Assembly (NCBI GenBank): GCA_964614645.1
Contig: CAZTMA010000004.1
Coordinates: forward strand, 1-64,000
Source of the DNA: MWBF01 sp964614645
GTDB lineage: Bacteria > Chloroflexota > Anaerolineae > CG2-30-64-16
Direction: 5' to 3'
DNA length: 64,000 bases
A program made the translations under genes and the position numbers. Below, one piece after another: positions 39,343 through 50,450 of the stretch; position 1 is the stretch's first letter, and each line of letters starts with the position of its first letter. Under the pieces are notes generated by a model. The model saw only the letters and a list, made by a program, of their open reading frames with translations. It was not told the origin of the DNA and did no database searches.

Positions 39343-40060
39343 GCCAAATCCGACTGACCCGCGGGGTAAGCCGCGAGAACGCCACCAGCCGTCCGGCTAT
39401 TTCCGAGGCGCCGAGCCTAAAGGGCGCAAGCTCACCGAGCAGGAGGCGCATGACCGGGGGGTCAGCGATCCGGAGACGGCCGAGCGGCTGGGCACCGACC
39501 GGCTTGCGCAGGAACAGCCATCCCCTGCACAAGGCGCGGTCGAGGAGCGCGCCGCCAACCGGCAGGCCGCTCAAGCTGTGCCGCCTGGGGCGGCGCAGCC
39601 CCACGAGCGCCGAGAAGTGCACCAAAGCCAGCATGATGTGGATGCCGTGCGGGATGACCCCCACGCCCCGGCCATCGCGCACGGCGCGCCATCGGGCACG
39701 ACCGAGGCGCAGCACGAGACGTCCGATGTGGGGCTGAACATCCTGGTCGTGGCCGGGGCCATTGTCGGCGGGTTAATCATCATCGCACTGATCGTGGTCG
39801 GCCTGCTCACGAATGTGTTCTACAGCTCGCCGGACACGCAGCCGCAGGGCGGCTCGCCCATCGAAACTGCTGCGCCGCCCGCTGCGGTCGAAATGCGCGT
39901 CAACCCCGTGAGTGCGCTCGACCGCTACCAGGCGGCTGCACAGGAGACACTCAACAGCTATGGCTGGGTGGATGAGGCGACGGGTGTCGCCCGTATCCCG
40001 ATCACGCGTGCCATGACGCTGATTACCGAGGGCCTGACGCCGGCGGTGGGCCAGGAATGA
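39332..40060 (+). CDS. Small membrane protein between complex III and oxidase genes
   Basis: A 242-residue protein. The first ~130 residues are hydrophilic, low in complexity and rich in Glu, Gln, Arg and Pro. One membrane helix follows (LNILVVAGAIVGGLIIIALIVVGLL) and then a short extracytoplasmic end with SYGWVDEATGVARIPITRAMTLITEGL. That C-terminal sequence recurs in proteins found beside SCO and oxidase genes in other bacteria, as I recall, so an accessory or assembly role is likely. ATG 39332 lies inside the end of actF. Function not established. Confidence 0.75.
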   Translation: MSDKPNPTDPRGKPRERHQPSGYFRGAEPKGRKLTEQEAHDRGVSDPETAERLGTDRLAQEQPSPAQGAVEERAANRQAAQAVPPGAAQPHERREVHQSQHDVDAVRDDPHAPAIAHGAPSGTTEAQHETSDVGLNILVVAGAIVGGLIIIALIVVGLLTNVFYSSPDTQPQGGSPIETAAPPAAVEMRVNPVSALDRYQAAAQETLNSYGWVDEATGVARIPITRAMTLITEGLTPAVGQE

Positions 40061-40156
40061 AACGTAAGCCCGGCGCGTGATGGCAGTTAAACCAACATAC
40101 AAGGGGACAGCAGGGGCATATATTAGGGGCCATTATCACAGAAGGGTTAAGGGTTA

Positions 40157-41098
40157 ATGGTTATGTTCGACACAAAACGACAGGCATCCCACCAGGGCCG
40201 ATCGACGGGCGAGAACCGGGTCGGCTTTGTTATGCTGCTGGCCCTGCTGATGACGCTGCTGACATTACCGGCCGGCGCGGTCTACGCGCAGGATGATTCA
40301 GATATGAATCACACTGCTGAGGAAGCCATACTCAACCAGGTGTCATTCGATCAGAATCTCGACAGCCAGATGCCCCTGGAAGTGCCCATGATCGACGAGC
40401 AGGGGCGCCGCGTGACGCTCGGCCAGTACCTGGGCGCAAAGCCGGCCATCCTGGTGTTCACCTACTACGACTGCCCCAACCTGTGCCCCATCATCTTGCA
40501 CGGGTTGAGCGAATCGTTGCGCACCATGCAGGTCGAGGTGGGCAAGGAATTCGACGTCGTGGTCGCCAGCATCGACCCGCGCGAGACGCCGGAGCAGTCC
40601 ACCGCGGCCAAAGCCGCCATCATCGCCAGCTATGGTCGTTGGGGCTCCCAGGACGGCTGGCACTTCCTGACTGCGCCGGAAGATTCGATCGTGCGGCTGG
40701 CGGATACCGCGGGTTTCCATTATGTCTACGACCCTAAGTCCGACCAGTACGCGCACCCCGCTGGCATTCTGGTGATGACGCCGGGCGGCCGGATTTCGAA
40801 GTATCTCTACGGGCTGGAGTTTTCGCCGCGTGACCTGAAGCTGGCGCTGGTGGATGCCTCCGCGGGCAAGATTGGCAGCGCGGTGGACCAGCTCCTCCTG
40901 CGCTGCTTCCACTATGACCCGACGCGGGGCAAGTATACCGTCGCCATCCGGGAGATTCTCAAGTATGCTGCCCTGCTCACGATGTTCGGGCTCGGTGCCA
41001 TGGTGCTGGTGCTGGCACGTTCAAAGCCCCGCCAGTCGGAGCCACCGATTTTGTCGACCGAGGAGCAGGTTGATGACCAGAAGGAGAGCCAGTCGTGA
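40157..41098 (+). CDS. SCO1/SenC-family copper chaperone
   Basis: Thioredoxin-fold protein that delivers copper to the CuA site of cytochrome oxidase subunit II. The 313-residue product has a signal/anchor (VMLLALLMTLLTLPAGAVYA), the copper motif CPNLCP (in YYDCPNLCPIIL), and the His ligand in DQYAHPAG. A second membrane segment near the C-terminus (YAALLTMFGLGAMVLVLA) makes it longer than typical SCO. The start could be ATG 40157 or 40163. It overlaps the subunit II gene by 4 bp, which fits its role. Confidence 0.93.
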   Translation: MVMFDTKRQASHQGRSTGENRVGFVMLLALLMTLLTLPAGAVYAQDDSDMNHTAEEAILNQVSFDQNLDSQMPLEVPMIDEQGRRVTLGQYLGAKPAILVFTYYDCPNLCPIILHGLSESLRTMQVEVGKEFDVVVASIDPRETPEQSTAAKAAIIASYGRWGSQDGWHFLTAPEDSIVRLADTAGFHYVYDPKSDQYAHPAGILVMTPGGRISKYLYGLEFSPRDLKLALVDASAGKIGSAVDQLLLRCFHYDPTRGKYTVAIREILKYAALLTMFGLGAMVLVLARSKPRQSEPPILSTEEQVDDQKESQS

Positions 41099-42050
41099 AT
41101 ACCCAGTGGACGCTTGACCAGGCAACCGCCCATGCAGGCCGGGTGGACACGCTCTTCCTGGTCCTGGTGGCCGCCAGTGCGATCGTCATTATTGGCATAA
41201 CAAGCGCACTGACCTACTTCATCCTGAAGTACCGCCGCGGCAAGGATGCTGACCGCACCAACCCGGTGGAGACGCATCACAAGCTGGAATTGACGTGGAC
41301 GATTGTCCCGCTGGTGCTTTCCCTGGGCGTGTTCCTCTGGGCCGGCCGCCTCTATTTTCAGATGTACGATGTGCCATCCGACGCCATGGAAGTATATGTC
41401 ATCGGCAAGCAGTGGATGTGGAAGTTCCAGCATCCGGACACGGGCCAGATCGAGGTTAACGACCTGCACGTACCCGTCAACCGGCCTATTAAACTCACAA
41501 TGACATCTGAGGACGTGATCCACAGCCTGTACGTCCCCGCGTTCCGCATCAAGACCGATGTACTGCCGGGGCGCTACACGACCGTCTGGTTTGAGGCCAC
41601 TGAGACGGGCAATTATCACCTGTTCTGCGCCGAATACTGCGGCACGGACCACTCGGGCATGACCGGCCAGGTGATCGTGATGCCGGAAGAAGAGTACCTC
41701 GCCTGGGCCAGCGGAGGAGGCGCGGCGGGCGGCCAGCCGGTCTCTGCGGCGCAGGCCGGTGAGCAGCTGTTCACCCGGACGGGCTGCGTAGCGTGCCACA
41801 AGCTCGACGGCACTGCGGCAGTCGGCCCGGCACTTGCTGGCATCTTCGGGCAGGAAGTCAGGTTGGCGAGCGGAGAAACCGTCACGCGTGACGAGGCGTA
41901 CCTGCGGAAATCCATCCTCGAACCGGCCACTCAGGTGGTCGAGGGTTACCAGCCGGTGATGCCGCCATACCAGGGGCAGTTGACCGAGGATCAGGTGTTA
42001 CAGATCATCGCCTATATCAAGGAGTTAGGCGCCGAACAAGGGGGTGCGCA

Positions 42051-42054
<4 letters not shown>
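41095..42054 (+). CDS. ctaC: Cytochrome c oxidase subunit II with fused cytochrome c (caa3 type)
   Basis: Takes electrons from complex III into the oxidase. Two N-terminal membrane helices are followed by the cupredoxin domain with CuA ligands (HSLYVPAF His and CAEYCGTDHSGM), then a C-terminal cytochrome c domain with the heme site CVACHK and a downstream Met (YQPVMPPY). The fusion defines a caa3-type oxidase, which needs no separate cytochrome c. No lipobox is seen at the N-terminus. GTG 41095 overlaps the SCO gene. Confidence 0.96.
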
Positions 42055-43716
<1,662 letters not shown>

Positions 43717-43724
<8 letters not shown>

Positions 43725-44385
43725 CATATCGCAAATCGCAATCGAAGCACGGCCGGGCGTAGCGCACCATTTCGATGACGTTGAACAGCAGCACGAGGCC
43801 AACACCCTCGGCATGTGGGTGTTCCTCACAACTGAGGTACTGTTCTTCGGCGGCGTGTTCCTCGGCTACCTGGTGTTCCGTTCGCTGTACCCGCAGGCGT
43901 TCGCGCAGGCGAGCCACCACTTGAACGTTCCGTTGGGCACGGCCAACACGGCGCTCCTGCTGTGCAGCAGCTTGGCGATGGTTCTCGCGGTCTACTTCGT
44001 ACGTCGAGACCAGAAGCGCACCGCGGTCATGCTGTTGCTGCTCACCGCAGCGCTCGGCACGGCCTTCCTGGGCATCAAGGCGGTCGAGTGGATCGTGGAC
44101 TGGAACGAGGGGCTGGTGCCGGGCCTGAACTGGCTCGTCACGGGGCCCAATGCAGACCAGGAAGAGTTGTTCTTCGTCCTGTACTTCACCATGACAGGCC
44201 TGCACGCCATCCACATGATCATCGGCATTGCCGTCGTGGGCCTTGCGGCGCTGTGGCTTCTGCGCAAGCGGCACGTCGCGCAGATGTATACCAACATCGA
44301 GATGATCGGACTCTACTGGCACTTCGTGGACATCGTGTGGGTCTTCCTGTTCCCACTGCTCTACCTGATTAACCTGCACGGCTGA
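43717..44385 (+). CDS. ctaE: Cytochrome c oxidase subunit III
   Basis: A 222-residue subunit III with about seven hydrophobic stretches and family sequence (LGMWVFLTTEVLFFGGVFLGYLVFR, FTMTGLHAIHMIIGI and YWHFVDIVWVFLFPLLYLI). It stabilises subunit I and may shape proton uptake. GTG 43717 has AGGAGG upstream and lies within the end of ctaD. Confidence 0.96.
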
Positions 44386-44392
44386 GGGTGAC

Positions 44393-44671
44393 ATGGCTAA
44401 CCTGAACGCTGAACTGCGAACCTACCTGCTGGTCTTCCTGGCGCTGCTCGTGCTGGTCGGCGTCACGGTCGGCGCGGCGCTGCTCGACCTGGGCCCATTC
44501 GGCCCGATCGTGGCGCTGCTCATCGCCGGCCTGAAGGCCGGGCTGATCATGGTCTTCTTCATGCATCTGCGCCACACGACGAAAGTCGCGTGGGTGTTCG
44601 CAGCCCTGGGGCTGCTGTGGCTGTCCATAATGCTCGGCCTGACCATGGCCGATTACCTCACGCGCGGCTAA
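44393..44671 (+). CDS. ctaF: Cytochrome c oxidase subunit IV (small)
   Basis: A 92-residue protein with three hydrophobic segments and the subunit IV hallmark ALLIAGLKAGLIMVFFMHLRH. It is the last gene of the respiratory run, seven bases after ctaE, with GAGGGTGA upstream. No clear terminator follows; the leuS promoter begins 34 bases downstream. Confidence 0.9.
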   Translation: MANLNAELRTYLLVFLALLVLVGVTVGAALLDLGPFGPIVALLIAGLKAGLIMVFFMHLRHTTKVAWVFAALGLLWLSIMLGLTMADYLTRG

Positions 44672-44705
44672 AACTCGCGGGTCGGGTTGCAGCGCAAATT
44701 GCCTC

Positions 44706-44734
44706 TTGCGCAACGCGCTGGAATGTAGTATATT
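44706..44734 (+). promoter_or_regulatory. Promoter of the leuS leader
   Basis: TTGCGC (44706-44711), 17 bases, TATATT (44729-44734). Only six bases separate the -10 from the leader ATG at 44741, so the leader would be translated from a leaderless or nearly leaderless transcript. Confidence 0.6.
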
Positions 44735-44740
44735 GCAGCC

Positions 44741-44839
44741 ATGCAGACACAAACGACTGTCCAGGTACTCGGTCTTACGGGGCTCCTCGCTGAGAGGAGA
44801 GAGTTCCGCCTGGGCAGCCGCCAGCACTTGACCGCATAG
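44741..44839 (+). CDS. Leucine-containing leader peptide of leuS
   Basis: A 32-residue frame beginning MQTQTTVQVLGLTGLLAE, with four leucines in seven positions (residues 10, 12, 15, 16) encoded by CTC, CTT, CTC and CTC. These codons appear uncommon beside the CTG that dominates the neighbouring genes. The double-leucine CTCCTC forms the 5' arm of a small hairpin (44783-44799), and a terminator follows before leuS. This is the layout of ribosome-controlled attenuation, with stalling at leucine codons when charged tRNA-Leu is low. Too small to confirm as coding by homology. Confidence 0.55.
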   Translation: MQTQTTVQVLGLTGLLAERREFRLGSRQHLTA

Positions 44840-44867
44840 CCGTTCATTCTCAGTGCATCGCCGGTCG

Positions 44868-44895
44868 AAGGCCTCCCCAGGTGGGAGGCCTTTTT
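44868..44895 (+). terminator. Attenuator terminator in front of leuS
   Basis: A stem of AAGGCCTCCC (44868-44877) against GGGAGGCCTT with loop CAGGT, followed by a T-run (44889-44895). CCCAGG across its 5' arm and loop (44876-44881) can pair instead with CCTGGG at 44809-44814, inside the leader peptide frame, which would open the terminator. It lies 33 bases before the leuS start. Confidence 0.8.
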
Positions 44896-44928
44896 GATTG
44901 CCTTGCGCACGCGAAAGGAGAGTTTCAA

Positions 44929-47498
44929 ATGGGGCTTACAGAGTAACCAGCAGCACATCTGATGGGGAGGCAGCGACACGAGGCCAGCGCGCCGTCTATG
45001 ACCACATCGCGATCGAGCAGAAGTGGCGGGCACGCTGGGCCACCGACGCGCTGTATCGTACCCCGGCGCCCGCACCGGACCGGCCCAAGTACTATTGCCT
45101 GGATTTCTTCCCCTATCCTTCAGGGTACGGGTTGAGCGTCGGGCACGGCCGCAACTACGTGCCCAGCGATGTCATCGCGCGCTTCTATCGGATGCAGGGC
45201 CGCGCGGTGTTGCACCCGATGGGCTGGGATGCATTCGGCCTGCCCGCTGAGAACGAAGCCATCAAACGCGGCGTCCACCCGCGCGAAACCACCTCGCAAT
45301 ACGCCGCGAACTACCGCCGCCAGATGACCCTGATGGGCTGCTCGTACGACTGGGAACGCGAGATCAACTCGAGCACGCCCGACTTCTACCGCTGGACGCA
45401 GTGGTTCTTCCTGCTGCTGTACCACCGCGGGCTGGCCTATCGCGCCGTGGGCCGGCAGTGGTGGTGCCCCGGCTGCCAGACTGTCCTGGCCAATGAGCAG
45501 GTCGATGCCAGCGGGACCTGCTGGCGCGGGCACACCGGCGTCTACAAGCGCGACATGGAGCAGTGGTATCTGCGTATCACAGCCTATGCCGAGCAACTGC
45601 TGGATGACCTGGCCACGCTGGACTGGCCGGAGCACATCGTCGCAATGCAGCGCAACTGGATCGGGCGCAGCGAGGGTGTCGAGTTCAGCATGCCCATCCA
45701 CGATGCCTCAGGTGAGAGCGCGGGGCTGCAAATCGACGTCTTCACCACGCGACCGGACACCATTCCGGGCGTGACGTTCGTGGCCATCGCGCCGGAGCAT
45801 CCGCTCGTCGGGCAAGTCATCGACGGCGAAGCGATTCCCGGCGAGCAGCGTGCTGCGGTGGCTGCCTACCGCGAGCAGGCTGTCCGCCGCAGCGACATCG
45901 ACCGCATGCAGGGCGACCGCACGCGCGCGGGCGCGTTCACGGGCATGTACGCGGTCAACCCGCTGAACGGCGAGCGCGTCCCCGTGTACCTGGCCGACTA
46001 TGTGCTGATGGCCTACGGCAGCGGGGCCATCATGGGCGTGCCCGCGCACGACCAGCGCGACTTCGAGTTCGCGGTCCAGCACGGCATCCCGGTCAAGGTC
46101 GTCGTCGCACCACCCACCGGGGATGTGCCGGGACAGGCCGCCTACACGGAAGCGGGCATGATGGTGGATGCCGGGGCGTGGACCGGGCTGCCCTCCAAGG
46201 AGGCTGCAGTACGCATCACCGCCTGGCTGACCGGCCAGGGCACCGGACGCTCCAGCGTCCAATACAGGATGCGCGACTGGCTGATCTCGCGGCAGCGGTA
46301 CTGGGGCGCGCCGATCCCGATTGTCTACTGCGACCGCTGCGGGATGCTACCCGTGCCTGAGTCCGAGCTGCCGGTGCTGCTGCCGGACATCGAACGCTGG
46401 CTGCCGGGTGACGACGGTCGCTCGCCGCTGGCAGGGCTGCCGTCGTTTGTCGAGACCCGCTGTCCGCAGTGCGGCAGGCCGGCGCGCCGCGAGACCGATA
46501 CGATGGACGGCTTTGCCTGCTCCAGCTGGTACTTCCTGCGCTTCGTCAGCCCGGACTACGCCGACGGCCCCTTTGACCCGGCAGCCCTGGCGCAGTGGGG
46601 CAGCCCGGACATCTACGTTGGCGGTGCGGAGCACGCGGTGATGCACCTGCTGTACGCCCGCTTCTGGACGAAGGTGATGGCAGACGCCGGGATCGTGCCG
46701 TTCCACGAGCCGTTCCCGGTGCTGCGCAGCCAGGGCACAATGCACGCCCGCGACCCGCTGAACGGCGAGCTGCGGCGCATGTCCAAGTCCACGGGCAACG
46801 TGGTGACGCCTGACAGCGTGGCCGAGTCGCACGGCGCAGATGCGCTGCGGGTCTACCTGCTGTTCATGGCTCCCTTCGAGAACAACACCGTCTGGGATGG
46901 GGGGGGCGTCAACGGCGCGCGACGCTTCCTGGAGCGTACGTGGCGGCTGGTGAACGAGGTCGCCGGCGCCCGCGCGGCAGGTGACACTGCCCGCTCACCG
47001 AACGCTGCGGAGGAGGAACTGGCCCGCGCCGTACGCCGTACGGTGCGCAAGGTGACTGAGGACATGGAGACGCTGGCCTTCAACACCGCGGTGGCTGCGC
47101 TGATGAAGTGCCTGAACACGATGAACGAGTATCGCGCCGCCCACGGCATCACATGGGCGCTGAGCCGGGCCGTACGCGACTTCGTGCTGGTGCTGGCGCC
47201 CTTTGCACCCCATATCGCGGAAGAGCTGTCGGAGAGGTTGGGCGAGCCGTACAGCGTCCACTGCCGGCAGTGGCCCGCTCACGATGACCCGGCCGATGCT
47301 GACGGGGAGGGCATCGTCCTGGTCGTGCAGGTGGATGGCCGGGTGCGCGACCGGCTGGTCCTGGCGGCAGGGGTCCCCAAGGACGAAGTCCGTGCGCGCG
47401 CGCTGGGCAGCCCCGCGGTGCAGCGCGCGCTGCGCGGCAGCACGGTGGCACGCGTGATATACGTGCCGGGTCGCCTGCTGAACATCGTAACGGAATAA
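44929..47498 (+). CDS. leuS: Leucyl-tRNA synthetase (start region shifted by one base)
   Basis: Charges tRNA-Leu. About 855 residues with the class I motifs: SVGHGRNYVPSD (HIGH-like), the CP1 editing domain (TTRPDTIPGVTFVAIAPEHPL), WYFLRF and the KMSKS loop RRMSKSTGN, then an anticodon-binding region. The well-placed start, ATG 44929 with AAAGGAG 8 bases upstream, is one base out of frame with the enzyme: as written it encodes only MGLTE and stops at 44944. One more G in the run 44931-44934 would join it perfectly (MGAYRVTSS). The only in-frame alternative is a TTG at 44898 inside the terminator tail. Confidence 0.95.
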
Positions 47499-47512
47499 CC
47501 CCGGCTCTCGAT

Positions 47513-47563
47513 TTGACACATCGACGAGGGGAGCCTACACTTGCAACGCAGTAGCATTTGCAA
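47513..47563 (+). promoter_or_regulatory. Promoter and metalloregulator-like operator of fur-feoA
   Basis: A near-ideal promoter, TTGACA (47513-47518), 17 bases, TACACT (47536-47541). Overlapping its -10 is an inverted element with TTGCAA at 47541-47546 and 47558-47563 and inner GC arms (TTGCAACGC...GCATTTGCAA). The position suits repression by the Fur protein encoded just downstream. The motif is not the classical E. coli Fur box. Confidence 0.6.
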
Positions 47564-47581
47564 CAAGTGGAGGTTCCCCTC

Positions 47582-48403
47582 ATGTCTCCTCAGTCTGAGT
47601 TGCGCGACACCTTGCGCGAGTCCGGCCGGCGGCTGACTGACCAGCGACAACTGCTGCTGGAGTTGCTCCAGGAGCACGGCGGCCATCTGGACGCGCGCGA
47701 ACTCTATCGCCTCGCACAAGAGCGTGACCCCCGGCTGAACCTTTCCACGGTCTATCGCACGCTCGGTTTGCTGCGCGATCTCGGCCTCGTGGACGAGCAA
47801 CACCTGGGCGAAGATCACCATCACTATGAATTGAAGGCGCCGGCCACACACTACCACCTCGTCTGCCGGACCTGCGGCTCGGTCATCGAGTTCACCAGTC
47901 CCTTGATCGAGCAGTTGAAGGAAGCTATCGGGCGAGAACTGGATTATGCGATTGCCGATGCACAGGTGGACCTATTGGGCATCTGCGCCGCCTGCCGCGC
48001 GGCCACCGCTTCGCCGTCGGCTGAGCCTGAGCCCGTGCCGCCGCGCAGGACGGGCCCGCGTACCCGCATGGTGAATATCCTCCGTCGATCCCTGCACCCT
48101 GGAGATGCCGCGCCTACGGAAACACAGCCGAATGCAGCCGGCCAGGACGAGGCGCTCTCCCTGCGCACGCTGCTCACCGGCAGCTCGGCGCGTGTGGCTG
48201 CGCTGACGGGCGGGCATGACCTGGTGGCGCGACTGGCTGCGCTGGGCCTGACGCCGGGCACGACGCTGGAGGTGGCGCAAAATCCGGGCCAGGGACCGGT
48301 CATCGTCCTGGTGCGCGACACGCGCCTGGTGCTCGGCCGCGGAGAGGCGGCCCATATCCTGGTCGTACCCACTGAGGCAGCGCATGGCCGACAAGTCGAT
48401 TGA
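47582..48403 (+). CDS. Fur-FeoA fusion protein
   Basis: A 273-residue two-domain protein. Residues 1-140 are a Fur-family repressor: winged helix (LDARELYRLAQERDPRLNLSTVYRTLGLLRDLGLV), metal site HHHYE and two zinc-binding pairs CRTC (95-98) and CAAC (135-138). A linker of about 50 Pro/Arg/Ala-rich residues leads to an SH3-like FeoA domain (about 192-263, LRTLLTGSSARVAALTGG and LVARLAALGLTPGTTLEV). FeoA normally is a separate ~75-residue partner of FeoB. It overlaps feoB by 20 bp. Start ATG 47582 with TGGAGG upstream. Confidence 0.92.
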   Translation: MSPQSELRDTLRESGRRLTDQRQLLLELLQEHGGHLDARELYRLAQERDPRLNLSTVYRTLGLLRDLGLVDEQHLGEDHHHYELKAPATHYHLVCRTCGSVIEFTSPLIEQLKEAIGRELDYAIADAQVDLLGICAACRAATASPSAEPEPVPPRRTGPRTRMVNILRRSLHPGDAAPTETQPNAAGQDEALSLRTLLTGSSARVAALTGGHDLVARLAALGLTPGTTLEVAQNPGQGPVIVLVRDTRLVLGRGEAAHILVVPTEAAHGRQVD

Positions 48404-50393
48404 GCCGCGCACCCTCACGGTCGCGCTGGTCGGCCAGCCCAACGTGGGCAAGTCGATCATCTTCAACATGCTCACCGGTCTCTCGCAGCATGTCGCCAAC
48501 TGGCCCGGCAAGACCAGCGAGCAGCGCGTGGGAGAGCACCGGCAGAACGGCACGCTGCTGCGCGTGGTCGACCTGCCCGGCATCTACAGCCTCACGGCCA
48601 ACTCCGAAGAAGAGCGCATTGCCCGTGACTACATCATCTGCCAGCGGCCGGATGTCGTGGCAGTGATCGTCGATGCCGCGGCGCTGGAGCGCAACCTCTA
48701 CCTGCTGGCCGAGCTGCTGGGCCTGCCGATTCCCATCGTCGTGGGCCTCAATCTGATGGACGTGGCCGCGCAGGAGGGGCTGCAGGTCGAGCCGCACGTG
48801 CTGGAGGCCGCGCTGGGCGTGCCGGTGGTGCCGATGGTCGCCACCCGTAATCAGGGTGTGCGCGAGCTTGTGGAGGCCGCCACCCGGGCAGCGCGCCAGC
48901 CGGCCAGCCTGTCTCCCCGGCGGCCGGAGATTCGGGCTGACCACGCGGCCGTCCTGGCTGAGGTGGGCCGGCTGATTGCCGGTCGCGTGCCCGAGCCTTA
49001 CCCTGAACATTGGGTGGCGCTGAAGCTGCTGGAAGGGGACGCCGAGATCACCGCTATGCTGCGGCCGCGGCTGGGCGACCGGTGGGACAGCCTGCACGCG
49101 CTGCTGATGCAACACGAGGATGCGGTGCTGGCAGTCGCGAGCGGCCGCTATGAGTGGATCGGGCGGATGGTGCGCGCGGCGGTCACACGGCCGCGGCCGG
49201 GACGGGTGTCGCTCACCAGCCGCATCGACCGGCTGGCCACGCACCCGCTGGTGGGGCTGGTGATCCTGGCCGCGGTGCTCGGGCTGACGTTCTGGCTGAC
49301 GTATGCAATCGGCACGCCGCTGCAGGCGTTCCTGGACACGCACCTGGTGCACGCGGGCGCAGCCTGGGCGCGGGATGCACTGGCCGGCGCGCCGGCGTGG
49401 GTCGGCAGCCTCGTGGCCGACGGCATTATCGCGGGCGTCGGGCTCGTACTGACGTTCCTGCCCATACTGCTGATTTTCTTCGCGGCGCTCGGGTTGCTGG
49501 AAGATGTGGGGTACATTGCGCGCGCGGCCTATGTCACTGACCGGTTCATGCACTTTATGGGGCTGCACGGCAAGAGTTTCCTCCCCCTCTTTCTCGGCTT
49601 CGGCTGCAACGTGCCCGCCATCATGGCGGCCCGCACTATCGATTCCACGAAGGCGCGGCTGCTGACGATCATCCTGGCCCCTTTTGTGCCCTGTCCCGCG
49701 CGCATGAGCGTGGTCGCGATCCTGACGCCGATCTTCTTCACTGCACATGCCCCCTGGGTCGCGCTGGGCCTGATGGCTCTGGCTATGCTGGTGATGGTGT
49801 TGGTTGGCCTGCTGCTCCACGAGCTGCTGCTGGGCGGCGAGCACGTCGCCTTCATTATGGAGCTGCCGCTGTACCATCCACCCGATGCACGGGCCATTCT
49901 GCGCTCCATCTACGAGCGGCTGATTGACTTCCTGCGCGTGGCGGGCAGCATCATCCTGATCGTCTCCGTGTTGCTGTGGGGCCTGCTCAGCCTGCCGACG
50001 GGGCAGGTGGAAACGAGCTACCTCGCCGCGTTTGGCCGCCTGCTGGAGCCGGTCGGCGCACTGATGGGCCTGAGTTGGCAGTTGATGGTGGCACTGGTGA
50101 CCAGCTTCGTCCGCAAGGAGAATGTCATCGCTACCCTCGGCGTGTTGTATGGCTCGGGGGAGGCCGGGGCTGGGCTGGCGGAGACGCTGACGGGCATCGT
50201 GACGCCCGCCACCGCGCTGGCATTCATGGCCGTCCAGATGTTGTTCGTGCCGTGTGTCGCGACAGTGGCTGCCATCCGGCAGGAGACGCGTAGTTGGGGC
50301 TGGACGGCTCTCAGCATTGCGCTGCCCCTGGTCATTTCGCTCGCGCTGGGTACGGCCATCTATCACGCTGCCAGGTGGCTGCTGACAGTGTGA
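48384..50393 (+). CDS. feoB: Ferrous iron transporter FeoB
   Basis: A 669-residue Fe(II) importer. The N-terminal G domain has GQPNVGKS (G1), the switch DLPGIYSL and NLMD (G4). The membrane part carries the two Gate motifs (FLGFGCNVPAIMAARTI and LAPFVPCPARMSVVAIL) and about nine helices. No C-terminal FeoC-like domain is seen. The FeoA partner is fused to Fur upstream, so iron sensing and transport are encoded in one unit. Confidence 0.96.
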   Translation: MADKSIEPRTLTVALVGQPNVGKSIIFNMLTGLSQHVANWPGKTSEQRVGEHRQNGTLLRVVDLPGIYSLTANSEEERIARDYIICQRPDVVAVIVDAAALERNLYLLAELLGLPIPIVVGLNLMDVAAQEGLQVEPHVLEAALGVPVVPMVATRNQGVRELVEAATRAARQPASLSPRRPEIRADHAAVLAEVGRLIAGRVPEPYPEHWVALKLLEGDAEITAMLRPRLGDRWDSLHALLMQHEDAVLAVASGRYEWIGRMVRAAVTRPRPGRVSLTSRIDRLATHPLVGLVILAAVLGLTFWLTYAIGTPLQAFLDTHLVHAGAAWARDALAGAPAWVGSLVADGIIAGVGLVLTFLPILLIFFAALGLLEDVGYIARAAYVTDRFMHFMGLHGKSFLPLFLGFGCNVPAIMAARTIDSTKARLLTIILAPFVPCPARMSVVAILTPIFFTAHAPWVALGLMALAMLVMVLVGLLLHELLLGGEHVAFIMELPLYHPPDARAILRSIYERLIDFLRVAGSIILIVSVLLWGLLSLPTGQVETSYLAAFGRLLEPVGALMGLSWQLMVALVTSFVRKENVIATLGVLYGSGEAGAGLAETLTGIVTPATALAFMAVQMLFVPCVATVAAIRQETRSWGWTALSIALPLVISLALGTAIYHAARWLLTV

Positions 50394-50450
50394 TAGCCAT
50401 ACCACTTCGACCATTGCCGCAGTAACGCGCACATGCGACGGACGGCTATA

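Noticed and set aside
44672..44928. T-box riboswitch before leuS
   Set aside because: No convincing AGGGTGGNACCGCG core or UGGN bulge was found; the ACTTGACCGC stretch is only a weak resemblance, and the Leu-codon leader explains the layout better.
44898..44928. TTG 44898 as the leuS start
   Set aside because: It lies at the end of the attenuator T-run with no ribosome binding site; the AAAGGAG site points to ATG 44929.
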